Source: Piscicola geometra
Lineage: Eukaryota; Annelida; Clitellata; Hirudinida; Piscicolidae
NCBI GenBank assembly: GCA_943735955.1
Contig: OX030966.1
Span: 7,326,806 to 7,390,805 of the forward strand
DNA length: 64,000 bases
Direction: 5' to 3'
Shown here: positions 12,388 through 28,460 of the stretch, piece by piece
Layout: each line of letters begins with the position of its first letter
Position numbering within the stretch: position 1 is the first letter of the stretch
Notes under the pieces: model-generated
What the model was told of the DNA's origin: nothing
What the model saw: only the letters and a program-made list of their open reading frames with translations
Database searches by the model: none
Position numbers and translations under genes: made by a program

Positions 12388-13316
12388 ATCGATTTAAACA
12401 AAAATTTTAACGTTTTTTTAGTTAGAAACAATGTTTTTCAACTGCAAAAAGAATGTTTCAACAAAGTGGGACTTCAACAAAGCAGACAGCTCTTGCGTGC
12501 CTCTGTGATCCTTGGCAGTGTTGACACTCAGTTTTATGAACCACCATGTAACCATTGTAACCATTGTAACCATGTAACCATTGTAACATTAGAATGTCAC
12601 CATAAAGGAGATGCAACTCACAACTGACGTCATCAAGCACAAGTCCCATCTGGAATCGATCATTCGTGTTTTTTTATTAAATAATCCTGTTTAGATCATT
12701 TTTTAAATACTTGGAAAATTAATTTATTGATCAGATTAAAAAATTTGTTTAAAAAATTAATATATATAAAAAAATAATTTATTTTTCAGACTTTTCTAAA
12801 ACAGAAAAAATCGGATTTTTAAAAATATCCGAGCCCTAGGCAACTCGGAATCTGGCTTTGAATGGAGAAATACTAAATCATAATCAAAATTTTAAAAAGT
12901 TCAAGATTTATTGACAAATGTTGAATAAAATTATTTTTATAATTAAAAGAATTTTAAAAGATTTAAAAGATTCAAAATCGAGACAAATAGTTCATATGTA
13001 TTCAATAAATCCAATGCAAAAACAAAGCTGTACTATCAAACAAACAAAAAATTTAAAATTGACGGAAAAATAAAAATCGAATAGAGTTTCGATTTCGGTG
13101 GTTTTGGATGCAGGATTGAAGAGTCTGAAACACGTAAAAGAGAAGGTGGGAGGAAAAATTGAATGAATTTTTAAATTTTGATTTGAGTTCACAAAACTTT
13201 TCGAATCAAATATTTGGTATCTGAACCAGGAGGATCTATTGAGTAAAACTCTCACGCGCCAACTATTTGCTCAAAACTGCCAACACACAAATAAGTGGAA
13301 ACTGATGATAATGATT

Positions 13317-13358
<42 letters not shown>

Positions 13359-13685
13359 GTGGTGGAAACTGATTTGTGAATTATTTCTCAAGGTTTGAGT
13401 CGGTTGAGTGATGACGAATCAAGCGAGTCATGTTGCAGTGAGCTTCGACAGACGTCAACAACCCTGCTTTGTTCAGGCATCCTCATTTATTGTGCTTTTT
13501 GTTATTATTAATAAAATTAATTTCAATTAATTCTTTAATTACGTTCACAAAGTGCAACTTGAAGCTTGACAGACGAACACCTCATGCTGGAGTCTCAGGA
13601 AGGTAAACTAGAAAAAACCGTCCACACAAAAATTTATAAAAAAAACTTTAAAAAAACAAAAGCAAAACAGGAGAAAGAATAAAAG
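12388..13685. other. Convergent intergenic region, no gene seen
   Basis: AT-rich unique sequence with a (GAT)n tract at about 13313-13359. A TTTATT at 13486-13491 could be the minus-strand poly(A) signal of the heat-shock protein gene ending at 13686. Confidence 0.5.
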
Positions 13686-16884
<3,199 letters not shown>

Positions 16885-17486
16885 GTTGTTGTTGTTGTTG
16901 TTGTTGATGCTGGTTTTGTAGCTGCTGTGGTTGTTGGTCTTTAGTTTTCGTTCTTGTTTTTTATTTTAGAAGTCAATTCTACTTTTTGCAACAACTGTTT
17001 TTAAAGGCAATTTTTCTTTAATTATCGCAAGCATTCCGCAAACTTCGTCTTTCCGAAGAGCATCCGAAGGAGGAGGAGAAAGGCCTTGACGACTGCATCA
17101 ACAACACTCACGAATACTCCTCAACTATTTCGGTGCATGCAATTGTTTGGTGACGGCTTTTCCTCCATTAACAACTATTCTGAAAATAGCGCAGAGAAGT
17201 GATCGGCTTGCTACACCTTGTGACCTGTTTCACTCATTTATTAAGTCTCTTTCTCGATTCTTGCAGGAAAAACCTTTAAACAAAGTGTGTGTGTGTGTGT
17301 GCGTGTGTGCGTGCATGTGTGTGTGTGTTTGTGTGTGTACATGTGCGTGTGAGTGTGTGTTTGTGTGTGTATATGTGCGTGTGAATGCATATTAAAGAAT
17401 ATTTAAACCGATTTAAAGCACATAAAAATATGATTTGACTTGCAGGCCCCCTTGAGGACATAAAAATAGATAACAAGAGACATGCA
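16885..17486. other. 5' flank of the heat-shock protein gene
   Basis: Contains a short poly-Asn continuation just upstream of the chosen Met, unique sequence, and a GT-rich stretch at 17286-17390. No gene recognised. Confidence 0.5.
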
Positions 17487-17652
17487 ATCGTATGTAGAGA
17501 TATGCAGACGTAAGTAGAAATATGCAGACGTATGTAGAGATATGCAGACGTATGAAGAGATATGCAGACGTATGTAGAGATATGCAGACGTATGTAGAGA
17601 TATGCAGACGTATGTAGAGATATGCAGACGTATGAAGAGATATGAAAAGATA
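17487..17652. repeat. 20-bp minisatellite TATGCAGACGTATGTAGAGA
   Basis: About eight near-identical units with AAGAGA and AAGTAGAA variants. Confidence 0.95.
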
Positions 17653-17803
17653 TGAAGAAAATATATAGCGCTACTTGAGACCCTTAAGAATACTACTACT
17701 GTATTTATGGGTAGGTGTGAGGTTCAGAGCATCTATGAACTCAGGTAGTCGCGTGCTTATGAATCAGGTTCTTCAGATATAAATTCTTGAATGAATGAAG
17801 TTG

Positions 17804-17932
17804 TACAGGTTCGAATGTCTGCATGAATGAGAGAGGGTGTTCGGGTACAGATGTCTGCATGAATGAGAGAGGGTGTTCGGGTACAGATGTCTGCATGAAT
17901 GAGAGAGGGTGTTCGGGTACAGATGTCTGCAT
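17804..17932. repeat. 37-bp minisatellite, about 3.5 copies
   Basis: Units start with GTTCGGGTACAGATGTCTGC and continue with ATGAATGAGAGAGGGT. The last copy is truncated and passes into unique sequence. Confidence 0.9.
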
Positions 17933-18492
17933 CGGGTACAAACGCATATAGACAGACTGACAAGCGAGCAAGAAGGTATGTAGGTCAGAAGATGTGACAC
18001 ATTAAATCGGTGTTGATGATGATGATGATGACGAGGATGATGATGATAATGATGACGATGATGATGTCTTGCTTGCTGATGACAGTGATGACATGATTGC
18101 AGCCTTGCACTGATGCCTATCTCGACGTCACTGCATTTGACAACGAGATATTGTGTGCTTTTGTGCGCCTATTACTTTGAGACTCTATTTGGTGTGCGCT
18201 GTAATAAGATATGTGAAGAGATAAGGGACTGCAACTACCCAGCTAAAAATATCTATCTATGATTACTCCTACAACTATCTAAAAACACCTACAACTGCTG
18301 TACTGAAAGAACTTCTACTGCCTCTCTCCGCAGGGGGTGGTTGTGGTGAGTGGACGCCTTGCTTGATTGCCGCTGTTGAATGAAGCAGTAAGTAGCGATC
18401 CTGCAATTATAATGACTATAAAGGCTGAGTTACATCGTAAGACGCGTAATTATAAATTATGATTAAGTGTAAGTTCCATTGTATTACATGTA

Positions 18493-18562
18493 ATTATCCC
18501 ATCCATCCATCCATCCATCCATCCATGCACCCATCCATCCATCCATCCATCCATCCATCCAT
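18493..18562. repeat. (ATCC)n microsatellite
   Basis: Tetranucleotide run with one ATGC and one ATTC interruption. Confidence 0.95.
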
Positions 18563-18661
18563 TCATGATTGCGGAAACAGATGCAAGGAAGATTTGATTG
18601 ATGATGTCTGCTTTGTTCAGAAAAGTTTTAAGAAATGAAAAACTAACACGCACTCTCATAC

Positions 18662-19125
<464 letters not shown>

Positions 19126-19597
19126 AAGAAAGCCTAAAGTTTCGAAGAATTTAGTTAAGAACATTATGCAAACAAATGCCTGAGCCTCAAATAGAATTAT
19201 AATGCAATTAGGTCACTCAACCGCCGCTAACTGAATTAGTTTATCGATACTTTAGCTTATAATTTTAGGAAATATATTATATTAATGAAATGAAATTTAA
19301 TTTAATCAAAGGGGCTTGCACTCTTGCATAAGACCCAAGCAAGGTCTGCTTGTCAATCAAATAGATTTCTATAGCGTTCTTTCTTCAAATTCAAGTCGAC
19401 GCGGTCTTTGCTGCAGAATGCAAGAAATGCCGCCAGAGAGCGCAGTGCTGAGGCTGCCATTTACTGAGGGAACCCTTCAAAATCGATTGCTTTATTTTCG
19501 TTGCACTTCTGATGGTGAAGCTAACATGAATGTGTTGTAAAGAGAATGACATAACTTCAATTGGTAATTTAATCAGCATTCATTCTGGCTGAATGTA

Positions 19598-22189
19598 GGA
19601 CAAAAAGCCTCTCGGAGAAAAAGCCTTCGGATAAAATACCTTCTACAAAAAGCCTCCCGGAGAAAAAACCTCCTGGAGAAAAAGCCTCTCGGAGAAAAAG
19701 CCTCCTTGTTGATATTTTAGTATAAATAAAACGGACTTTTTATATAAAAAACGGATTTTTTAAAAACAAATTAGTATCACAATTTTAAATAAATAAAACA
19801 AACTATATTTTTTTTTAATTACATAATTAAAACGAACTATAATTATAACTATAACGGACTTTATTTTTTTAATAGATTTGTTTCACAATTTTAAATAAAT
19901 AAAACGGACTATATTTTTAAAAAATACATAATTAAAACGAACTTTAATTTATCAAATACAATAAAAATTATTGGTAAACGGATAAAAAGTCTTCAGGATA
20001 AAAAGTCTTCAGGATAAAAAGTCTTCAAGATAAAAATTTTTCAGGATAAAAGCCTTCAGAATAAAATGTCTTCAGGATAAAAAGTCTTCAGGATAAAAAG
20101 TCTTCAGGATAAAAAGTCTTCAGGATAAAAAGTCTTCAGGATAAAAAGTCTTCAGGAGAAAAACTCTTCAGGATAAAAAGTCTTCAGGATAAAAAGTCTT
20201 CAGAATAAAAAGTCTTCAAGATAAAAAGTTTTCAGGATAAAAAGCCTTCAGAAGAAGATGTCTTCAGGATAAAAAATCTTCAGGATAAAAAGTCTTCAGG
20301 ATAAAAAGTCTTCAGAATAAAAAGTCTTCAGAATAAAAAGTCTTCAGGATAAAAAGTCTTCAGAATAAAAAGTCTTCAGAATAAAAAGTATTCAAGATAA
20401 AAAGTTTTCAGGATCCAAAGTCTTCAGGATAAAAAGTCTTCAGGATAAAGTCTTCAAGATAAAAAGTTTTCAGTATAAAAAGCCTTCAGAATAAAATGTT
20501 TTCAGGATAAAAAGTCTTCAGGATAAAAAGTCTTCAGGATAAAAAGTCTTCAAGATAAAAAGTCTTCAGGATAAAAGCCTTCAGAATAAAATGTCTTCAG
20601 GATAAAAAGTCTTCAGGATAAAAAGTCTTCAGGATAAAAAGTCTTCAGGATAAAAAGTCTTCAGGATAAAAAGTCTTCAAGATAAAAAGTTTTCAAAATA
20701 AAAAGTCTTCAGGATAAAAAGTCTTTAAGATAAAAAGTTTTAAGAATTTTTTTTAATAAATTAAATTTTAAGAAAAAATACGTGATTAATACGTTATCCT
20801 TAAAACTTAAAAAATAAAATGTGATACTTTTATCTAATTTTTTCGTTCAATCTCGAAATAGCATTTGAATGAATTTGACTTGGCTGTTGTTGTTTCGTCA
20901 CTTTAACCATAAGGAAATAATGTTTAAGAAAGATTACGTGATCCTTAAAACTAAAAGATTGGAATTTCATACTTTCATCTAACGTTTGCTCATTTTTTTT
21001 TCAGTCCGGAAATAGTATTTGAATAAATTTGACTGGGTTGTTGATTCCTCACTTTAATCATTAAGTTTTCTGCTGCTTCTCGATCGTGATTATTTTTCCT
21101 TAAAAATTAATTTTTGAAGATTTTTTTCCTGAAGACTTTTTATCCTGAAGACTTTTTATCCTGAAGACTTTTTGTTCTAAAGAATTTTTATCCTGAAGAC
21201 ATTTTTTTGAAGGCTTTTTATCCTGAAGACTTTTATCCTGAAGACTTTTTATCCTGAAGACTTTTTATCCTGAAAACTTTTTATCCTGAAGACTTTTTAT
21301 CCTGAAGACTTTTTATTCTGAAGGCTTTTTATCTTAAAGACTTTTTATTTTGAAGACTTTTTATTCTGAAAACTTTCTATCCTGAAGACTTTTTATCCTG
21401 AAGACTTTTTATCCTGAAGACTTTTTATCCTGAAGATTTTTTATCCTGAAGACTTTTTATCTTGAAAAATTTTTATTCTGAAGACTTTTTATCCTGAAAA
21501 CTTTTTATCCTGAAGACTTTTTATCCTGAAAACTTTTCACCCTGAAGACTTTTTATTCTGAAGACTTTTTATCCTGAAGACTTTTTATCCTAAAGACTTT
21601 TTATCCTGAAGACTTTTTATCCTGAAGACTTTTTATCCTGAAGACTTTTTATCCTGAAGACTTTTTATCCTGAAGACTTTTTATCCTGAAGACTTTTTAT
21701 CCTGAAAACTTTTTATCCTGAAGACTTTTTATCCTGGAGACTTTTTATTCTGAAGGCTTTTTATCTTAACAACTTTTTATCTTGAAGACTTTTTATCCTG
21801 AAGACTTTCTATCCTGAAGACTTTTTATCTTGAAGACTTTTCATCCTGAAGACTTTTTATCCGTTTACCAATAATTTGTATTGTATTTGATAAATCGTTT
21901 TAGGTATGTATTTTTAAAAAAATATAGTCCGTTTTATTTATTCAAAATTGTGAAACGAATCTATAAAAATCCTTTTTTTATATAAAAAGTCCGTTTTATT
22001 TATTTAAAATTGTGAAACGAATCTATAAAAATCCGTTTTTTATATTAAAAGTCCGTTTTATTTATACTAAAATATTAACAAGGAGACATTTTCTCCGAGA
22101 GGCTTTTTCTCCAGGAGGTTTTTTCTCCGGGAGGCTTTTTGTAGAAGGTATTTTATCCGAAGGCTTTTTCTCCGGGAGGCTTTTTGTCC
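19598..22189. mobile_element. Foldback-type transposon with long tandem-repeat-filled inverted arms
   Basis: The two ends are inverted copies. The left end begins GGACAAAAAGCCTCTCGGAG, and the right end read on the minus strand begins GGACAAAAAGCCTCCCGGAG; the match continues for well over 150 bp. Inside each arm is a long array of a 16-bp unit, GATAAAAAGTCTTCAG on the left (about 19980-20745) and its complement on the right (about 21118-21865). A spacer of about 370 bp sits between them. The flanks share the direct repeat CATTCTGGCT (19581-19590 and 22196-22205), a likely target-site duplication; if so the inserted unit is 19591-22195. No transposase frame is visible, so it looks non-autonomous. 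Foldback/Galileo-like elements are known for long, internally repetitive inverted arms. Confidence 0.85.
20772..21070. repeat. Two diverged direct repeats in the spacer of the foldback element
   Basis: About 150 bp twice in the same orientation (roughly 20772-20912 and 20926-21070). Shared landmarks are TACGTGAT, CCTTAAAACT, TTTGAATGAATTTGACT versus TTTGAATAAATTTGACT, and TCACTTTAA. No open frame is evident. Confidence 0.7.
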
Positions 22190-22215
22190 GTTCCCCATTC
22201 TGGCTCCTGACGTGA

Positions 22216-23357
22216 CAAGCACAAACTCCCACACAAGCACAAACTTCCACACAAGCACAAACTTCCACACAAGCACAAACTTCCACACAAGCACAAACTC
22301 CCACACAAGCACAAACTTCGACACAAGCACAAACTCCCACACAAGCACAAACTTCCACACAAGCACAAACTCCCACACAAGCACAAACTACCACACAAGC
22401 ACAAACTCCCACACAAGCACAAACTTCCACACAAGCACAAACTCCCACACAAGCACAAACTTCGACACAAGCACAAACTCCCACACAAGCACAAACTTCC
22501 ACACAAGCACAAACTCCCACACAAGCACAAACTCCCACACAAGCACAAACTTCCACACAAGCACAAACTTCCACACAAGCACAAACTTCCACACAAGCAC
22601 AAACTCCCACACAAGCACAAACTTCGACACAAGCACAAACTCCCACACAAGCACAAACTTCCACACAAGCACAAACTCCCACACAAGCACAAACTACCAC
22701 ACAAGCACAAACTCCCACACAAGCACAAACTTCCACACAAGCACAAACTTCGACACAAGCACAAACTCCCACACAAACACAAACTTCCACACAAGCACAA
22801 ACTCCCACACAAGCACAAACTTCGACACAAGCACAAACTCCCACACAAGCACAAACTTCCACACAAGCACAAACTCCCACACAAGCACAAACTCCCACAC
22901 AAGCACAAACTTCCACACAAGCACAAACTCCCACACAAGCACAAACTTCCACACAAGCACAAACTTCCACACAAGCACAAACTTCCACACAAGCACAAAC
23001 TTCCACACAAGCACAAACTTCCACACAAGCACAAACTTCCACACAAGCACAAACTTCCACACAAGCACAAACTCCCACACAAGCACAAACTTCGACACAA
23101 GCACAAACTCCCACACAAGCACAAACTTCCACACAAGCACAAACTCCCACACAAGCACAAACTCCCACACAAGCACAAACTTCCACACAAGCACAAACTC
23201 CCACACAAGCACAAACTTCCACACAAGCACAAACTTCCACACAAGCACAAACTTCCACACAAGCACAAACTTCCACACAAGCACAAACTTCCACACAAGC
23301 ACAAACTTCCACACAAGCACAAACTCCCACACAAGCACAAACTTCCACACAAGCAAC
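22216..23357. repeat. 18-bp minisatellite, about 63 copies, with higher-order structure
   Basis: Unit ACAAGCACAAACTTCCAC with variants TCCCAC, TTCGAC and TACCAC. Runs of variants recur in the same order along the array (see findings). The period is a multiple of 3, so six frames read as short peptide repeats; these are not genes. The array begins about 10 bp after the foldback flank. Confidence 0.97.
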
Positions 23358-23520
23358 AACTTGGAGGCGCGAACCTGCAGGGATGAGGCTGCCAGCAAAT
23401 GTTTTAAACTTTGAAGGTTGGCAATCCAACAAGAGAACTCAGCTTCGAACCATAAAAGACTGTTGTGAACTTTATCTCATCGAATTTATATACAGACCTA
23501 TATTTATATATCTACATATA

Positions 23521-23958
<438 letters not shown>

Positions 23959-24117
23959 TTTATACTTTGAAAATTATAAACGTTAATATTATTTTTAAAT
24001 CCTAATTAGAAATTACTCGCTCTTCAACTTTAAATGTCACTAAATGTCCTTTCATTGTTCGCACTGAGACTCCATTATTGAATCCTTCTAGCCACTTAAA
24101 TCAATTAAATCTCATTT

Positions 24118-24226
24118 AACCTTACTAAACCTCATTAAAACTCATTAGACCTCATTAAACCTCATTAAACCTCATTAAACCTCATTAGACCTCATTAAAC
24201 CTCATTAGACCTCATTAGACCTCATT
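24118..24226. repeat. 10-bp repeat CCTCATTAAA/GA
   Basis: About eleven units in unique AT-rich surroundings. Confidence 0.9.
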
Positions 24227-24416
24227 CAATCGAGCCATTTACAGACTCTCTCCAGCCCATGAGACATAGCTGAGTCGACAGTGTTACATTTATGCCTTTA
24301 TTTAAATGCCTTTTCAAGTATTTGTGATCTTATCTTGGCAGTATGTAACATTACAACAATGTAACATTGTTACATTTCAACAGTGTCACATTGTTACATT
24401 TAAACAATATAAAAGT

Positions 24417-24545
24417 GTAGCAATATACCGTAGTAGGAATGCAACAATGTACCGCAGTACCGTAGTAGAATGCAACAATGTACCGCAGTACCGTAGTAGA
24501 ATGCAACAATGTACCGCAGTACCGCAGTAGGATGCAACACTGCAA
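24417..24545. repeat. 29-bp repeat containing GTACCGCAGTACCGTAGTAG
   Basis: Three to four units, each also holding the local GTAC palindrome and AATGCAACAAT. It is preceded by a shorter CAATGTAACATTGTTACATT family at 24355-24405. Confidence 0.85.
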
Positions 24546-24770
24546 CAGATATGTGCAACCCAACCACTCTGAGATGCAACTGTTGAGGCTTCGTTTGCTG
24601 ATGACCATATGTTTATTGATTCGGAATAGGAACAGGAATTTACATAATAACAACAACAATAATAATAATTTAAAAAAGGATAATAATGATAAATTAATAT
24701 TAATAAAACAATAATAATAAACTTGATCGATATTCATGAAAATTGTTTGTGTATGTGTGTGTGTGTGTGT

Positions 24771-24810
<40 letters not shown>

Positions 24811-26798
24811 GTGTGTGTGTGTGTGGGAGAGAGATGGTGTACATGGGTGATTCATTGCATGTTCAAGGTCAAGGCAGTGTGCAGTGAGGTGCATACGTGG
24901 GTGCGACTGGGTGGCTCTGAAACACGAGAATTTTATATTTTGAATTTGAAACACACTTGATCAGCTGTGCAGGATGTCATTTTGAAAGAATGAATGCCAA
25001 CGACAATAACAGCTCTGTTAGGACGCCATTAAGGCACACCCATTTGCGGCTCACAACAACAACAACAACCATCATTCGTATTTTATGCATTTGTGACAAA
25101 ATTATAACTTTTCCCCATCTTTACCATTATCTCCACATCCTTACCATTCTCTTCACTACCCCACATCCTTCTCCCCCCTCTACCCCTCCTCTCTCCTCCA
25201 ACCCCCCACCCTCCACCACCCTTCTTTCTTAACAAACCAGTGCATGTCTCCACTCGGCACCCCCCTCCAACCCCCCTCCCCCTCCACCTCCCTCCTTCAT
25301 CTCTTGTCTGCAACGCTGTCACTACTTCCACCCACTGATGGTGGCACGATGGGGAAGAGGGAATGGTTATGAGGATAATGATTATTTATCCACGGTTATG
25401 ATTGCTATTTTTTTTGTTATGGTTATTAGGCTACAATTGTATTATTGTAGTTTATTATTTTGTTGTTGCTTGCATTCAGAAAGAAAAACTTTGAAAGTCC
25501 AATGAACATATCACTCCGACGACAACACGCCTCGATAAGTATATTTAGAATATATTGTTTCCAATAAATTATTGGCAAGAATACTTCTATTCTAGTATTT
25601 CTATTCCATTAACTCCAAACAAGAATATTTCTATTCCATTAACTCCAAGCAAGAATATATATTCAATTATTCAAACGTGCACCGAGTGTTTTGTAAATCA
25701 CCCACCTGCACCAAGCAATGCCAAATCGGAAAGCACCTAAGGCAATAAAGGAAGTTAAACTATTCTTGTTTGTTCAATAAATATTTATAGTTCATTATTT
25801 TTAATCTGATATAATGAATTGAAATGTCATTATTATTATTTATTTTATTGTTTAAAAGTTTATTTAATTGTTGCAAGTATAATTCTCCTCCGCTTCATCC
25901 CGACCCAGTTTGCATGCCTTCTCCCGTCAATGCGTGCCACATGAAAAAGAACCCGCCTTCTTGCGTGTCTCTGTGTGTGTGTATGTATGTGTGTCTGTAT
26001 GTGTTTGTGTCTGTGTGTGTGTATATGTGCGTGTGTGTGTTTGTGTACATGTGTGTGATTCCAAGAAAGAATAAACATTGCAAGACACAAAGGCAGACGC
26101 ACAAAGGCAGATGTACAAAGGCAGACGCACTCAGAGACTCGGAGAGTTCTTGCAGAAGTGTCGACTGCAGCTGCGACCAGCATTCCATTCGGTACTTAGT
26201 TCGCTTCGAGCAATAAATGGAGCGACCAATTCAGTTGAGACAGGCCTGGAGTGTGGTGGTCTTGCTCTCATCAGCCAGTGCCTCAACTCCCGTTAAACAA
26301 CCACAACTCCACTTATCCCCGTTAAACAACCACAACTCCACTTATCCCCGTTAAACAACCACAACTCGGCGAAAAGTGAGAGTGCACAATAGTCATATCT
26401 CAATTTAACAAAAATAAGAAGAGTGCTATAAAGAATAAACTGACTTGCTCAGAGTGGCCAAACCATAGATATGGTATATACGGTATATAATATACCACTT
26501 GTTGTTTGTAGGATATCTGTGGCCCAAACGAACGTCTCAATTTATTCAACGCTTCGAAAGCACGCAAGTGACCTCATTCAACATGAAACAAATGATGAAA
26601 TCTTAACTAATTGACCTGATTAACATTATTGAATGTAAACTAATTGACCTGATTAACATGATTAAATGTAAACTAATTGACCCAATTAACATGAGCTCTT
26701 AGAATGAAAAAGCGATCCCCATCGCAAGGAAGTCGTCTTGGACTCGTGCAGTACGACGCAAGAAGTCACCATTATTCAAACGGTCAAAATAAATTATT
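24546..26798. other. Repeat-rich intergenic DNA, no gene seen
   Basis: Contains GT tracts (24747-24825 and about 25975-26055), pyrimidine-rich stretch 25130-25300, a short CAAAGGCAGACGCA repeat near 26088-26130, a 29-bp repeat CCCGTTAAACAACCACAACT at 26288-26366, and a repeat built on TAAACTAATTGACC at 26590-26690. No coding exon recognised. Confidence 0.6.
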
Positions 26799-27127
26799 TA
26801 TTATTATTATATCCCCGCAATAAATTATGCATGCATATTTATTATTATTATATCCCCGCAATAAATTATGCATGCATATTTATTATTATTATATCTCCGC
26901 AATAAATTATGCATGCATATTTATTATTATTATATCCCCGCAATAAATTATGCATGCATATTTATTATTATTATATCCCCGCAATAAATTATGCATGCAT
27001 ATTTATTATTATTATATCTCCGCAATAAATTATGCATGCATATTTATTATTATTATATCCCCGCAATAAATTATGCATGCATATTTATTATTATTATATC
27101 CCCGCAATAAATTATGCATGCATATTT
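26799..27127. repeat. 41-bp minisatellite, 8 copies, with ATGCATGCAT palindrome
   Basis: Units hold ATATCCCCGCAATAAATT followed by ATGCATGCAT and a TTATTATT stretch. Spacing is exactly 41 bp; two units have TCTCCGC instead of CCCCGC. Confidence 0.95.
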
Positions 27128-27348
27128 GTTATTGTTGTTGTTATGATAGTTGGGACAAGCATGCCACTGGAATACTGACAGCATGCATTCTGAAGGCTTC
27201 TGCATCAAAGATATTTGAACTGCCTTTCCTGCATGGATCGTTTGTGTCTCGAAAAGCAATGATTGCAACTTGGAGTGATTGAATCTCAAAGTAAGCACAG
27301 GTGGTTTTGAAGGACTTGAATAGAGAGTGAGTGACTGAAACACAAGGA

Positions 27349-27480
27349 ACTAAGGAGGAAGTGAGGAGGAAGTGAGGAAGAAGTGAGGAGGAAGTGAGGA
27401 AGAAGTGAGGAGAAAGTGAGGAGGAAGTGAGGAGGAAGTGAGGAGGAAGTAAGAAGGAACTAAGGAGGAAGTGAGGAAAA
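27349..27480. repeat. 10-bp purine repeat GAGGAAGTGA
   Basis: Purine-only array of about twelve units. Confidence 0.9.
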
Positions 27481-27546
27481 AGTTCGAATCTCAAGGAAGT
27501 CTGAAGCAGGAAAGTGTCGAAGAAACGATTACAAGAGATTCCAATA

Positions 27547-27785
27547 ATAAAGTATTCAATTATTTATAAATATCAACAATTTAGTATTCAATTATATATA
27601 AATATCAACAATTTAGTATTCAATTATTTATAAATATCAACAATTTAGTATTCAATTATTTATAAATATCAACAATTTAGTATTCAATTATTTATAAATA
27701 TCAACAATTTAGTATTCAATTATTTATAAATATCAACAATTTAGTATTCAATTATTTATAAATACCAACAATTTGGTATTTAATT
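27547..27785. repeat. 32-bp AT-rich minisatellite, about 7 copies
   Basis: Units contain TATCAACAATTTAGTATTCA followed by ATTATTTATAAA. Confidence 0.95.
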
Positions 27786-28460
27786 AAAAAATGCCAATAA
27801 TTGAATATTAATAAAAAATAAATTGATTTAAATAAGACGTGAGAAGACGTGAAATGAAAGAATGTTGCCTGGTTGGTGGAAAAGTGGAAAAAAAAATATC
27901 ATGACGGATATAGGAATAATGATAATGAAGATAATAATGATAATGAAGATAATAAAAAAAAAAAAAAGGATAAGCATCAGCGTGGAACCATAATGCTCAA
28001 TCAATCAATCACTAATGATTTGTATAGCGCCCTTTGCGAAGTGAACAAAAGCGCTCAGCCATCACGTCTTGAACAAGTACGTCTTCAGGCCTCGACCAAA
28101 GCGATGAGTGACTCAGCTGAAGTGAAAACTATTCCACTCACAAAGGGCGCCGAGGCGTCGAGCAATGCCAAGTTCCGAAGAGCAACTGCTGAGCGCCATG
28201 CCTGCCTCAGGGACGCTGAAGAACAAGTCATGATGATGATGAGTTGTGGTTGAGTTGTTTGGGTGGAGAGGTGTGAAGAGAACTCAAATCAAGCTGTTGA
28301 AGGCACTGGAGCGAAACTGGTGGTGGTGATGATGATGATGCTGTGAGAATGAAATAAAGTCCAATAATAACAAATGGAAAATGTGAATAAGAAGCATCGT
28401 TGTGTTCTAATCTCAAAAGGATGCGTAGACTCAAATCTGTGTTTGGATGATTTGTGTGTG

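Noticed and set aside
19598..22215. CRISPR-like array (regular short repeats)
   Set aside because: The repeats are contiguous without unique spacers and lie in inverted arms; the genome is eukaryotic.
22062..23432. Open frames of 400-456 codons (VCACVEV, CLCGSL, HTSTNF types)
   Set aside because: Readings of the 18-bp array and the adjoining foldback arm; no non-repeat coding signal.
27986..28240. Protein-coding gene (frame 27873-28253)
   Set aside because: TTGTATAGCGCCCTTTGCGA followed by GGGCGCC-like sequence looks like a dispersed non-coding repeat; no splice support or domain.
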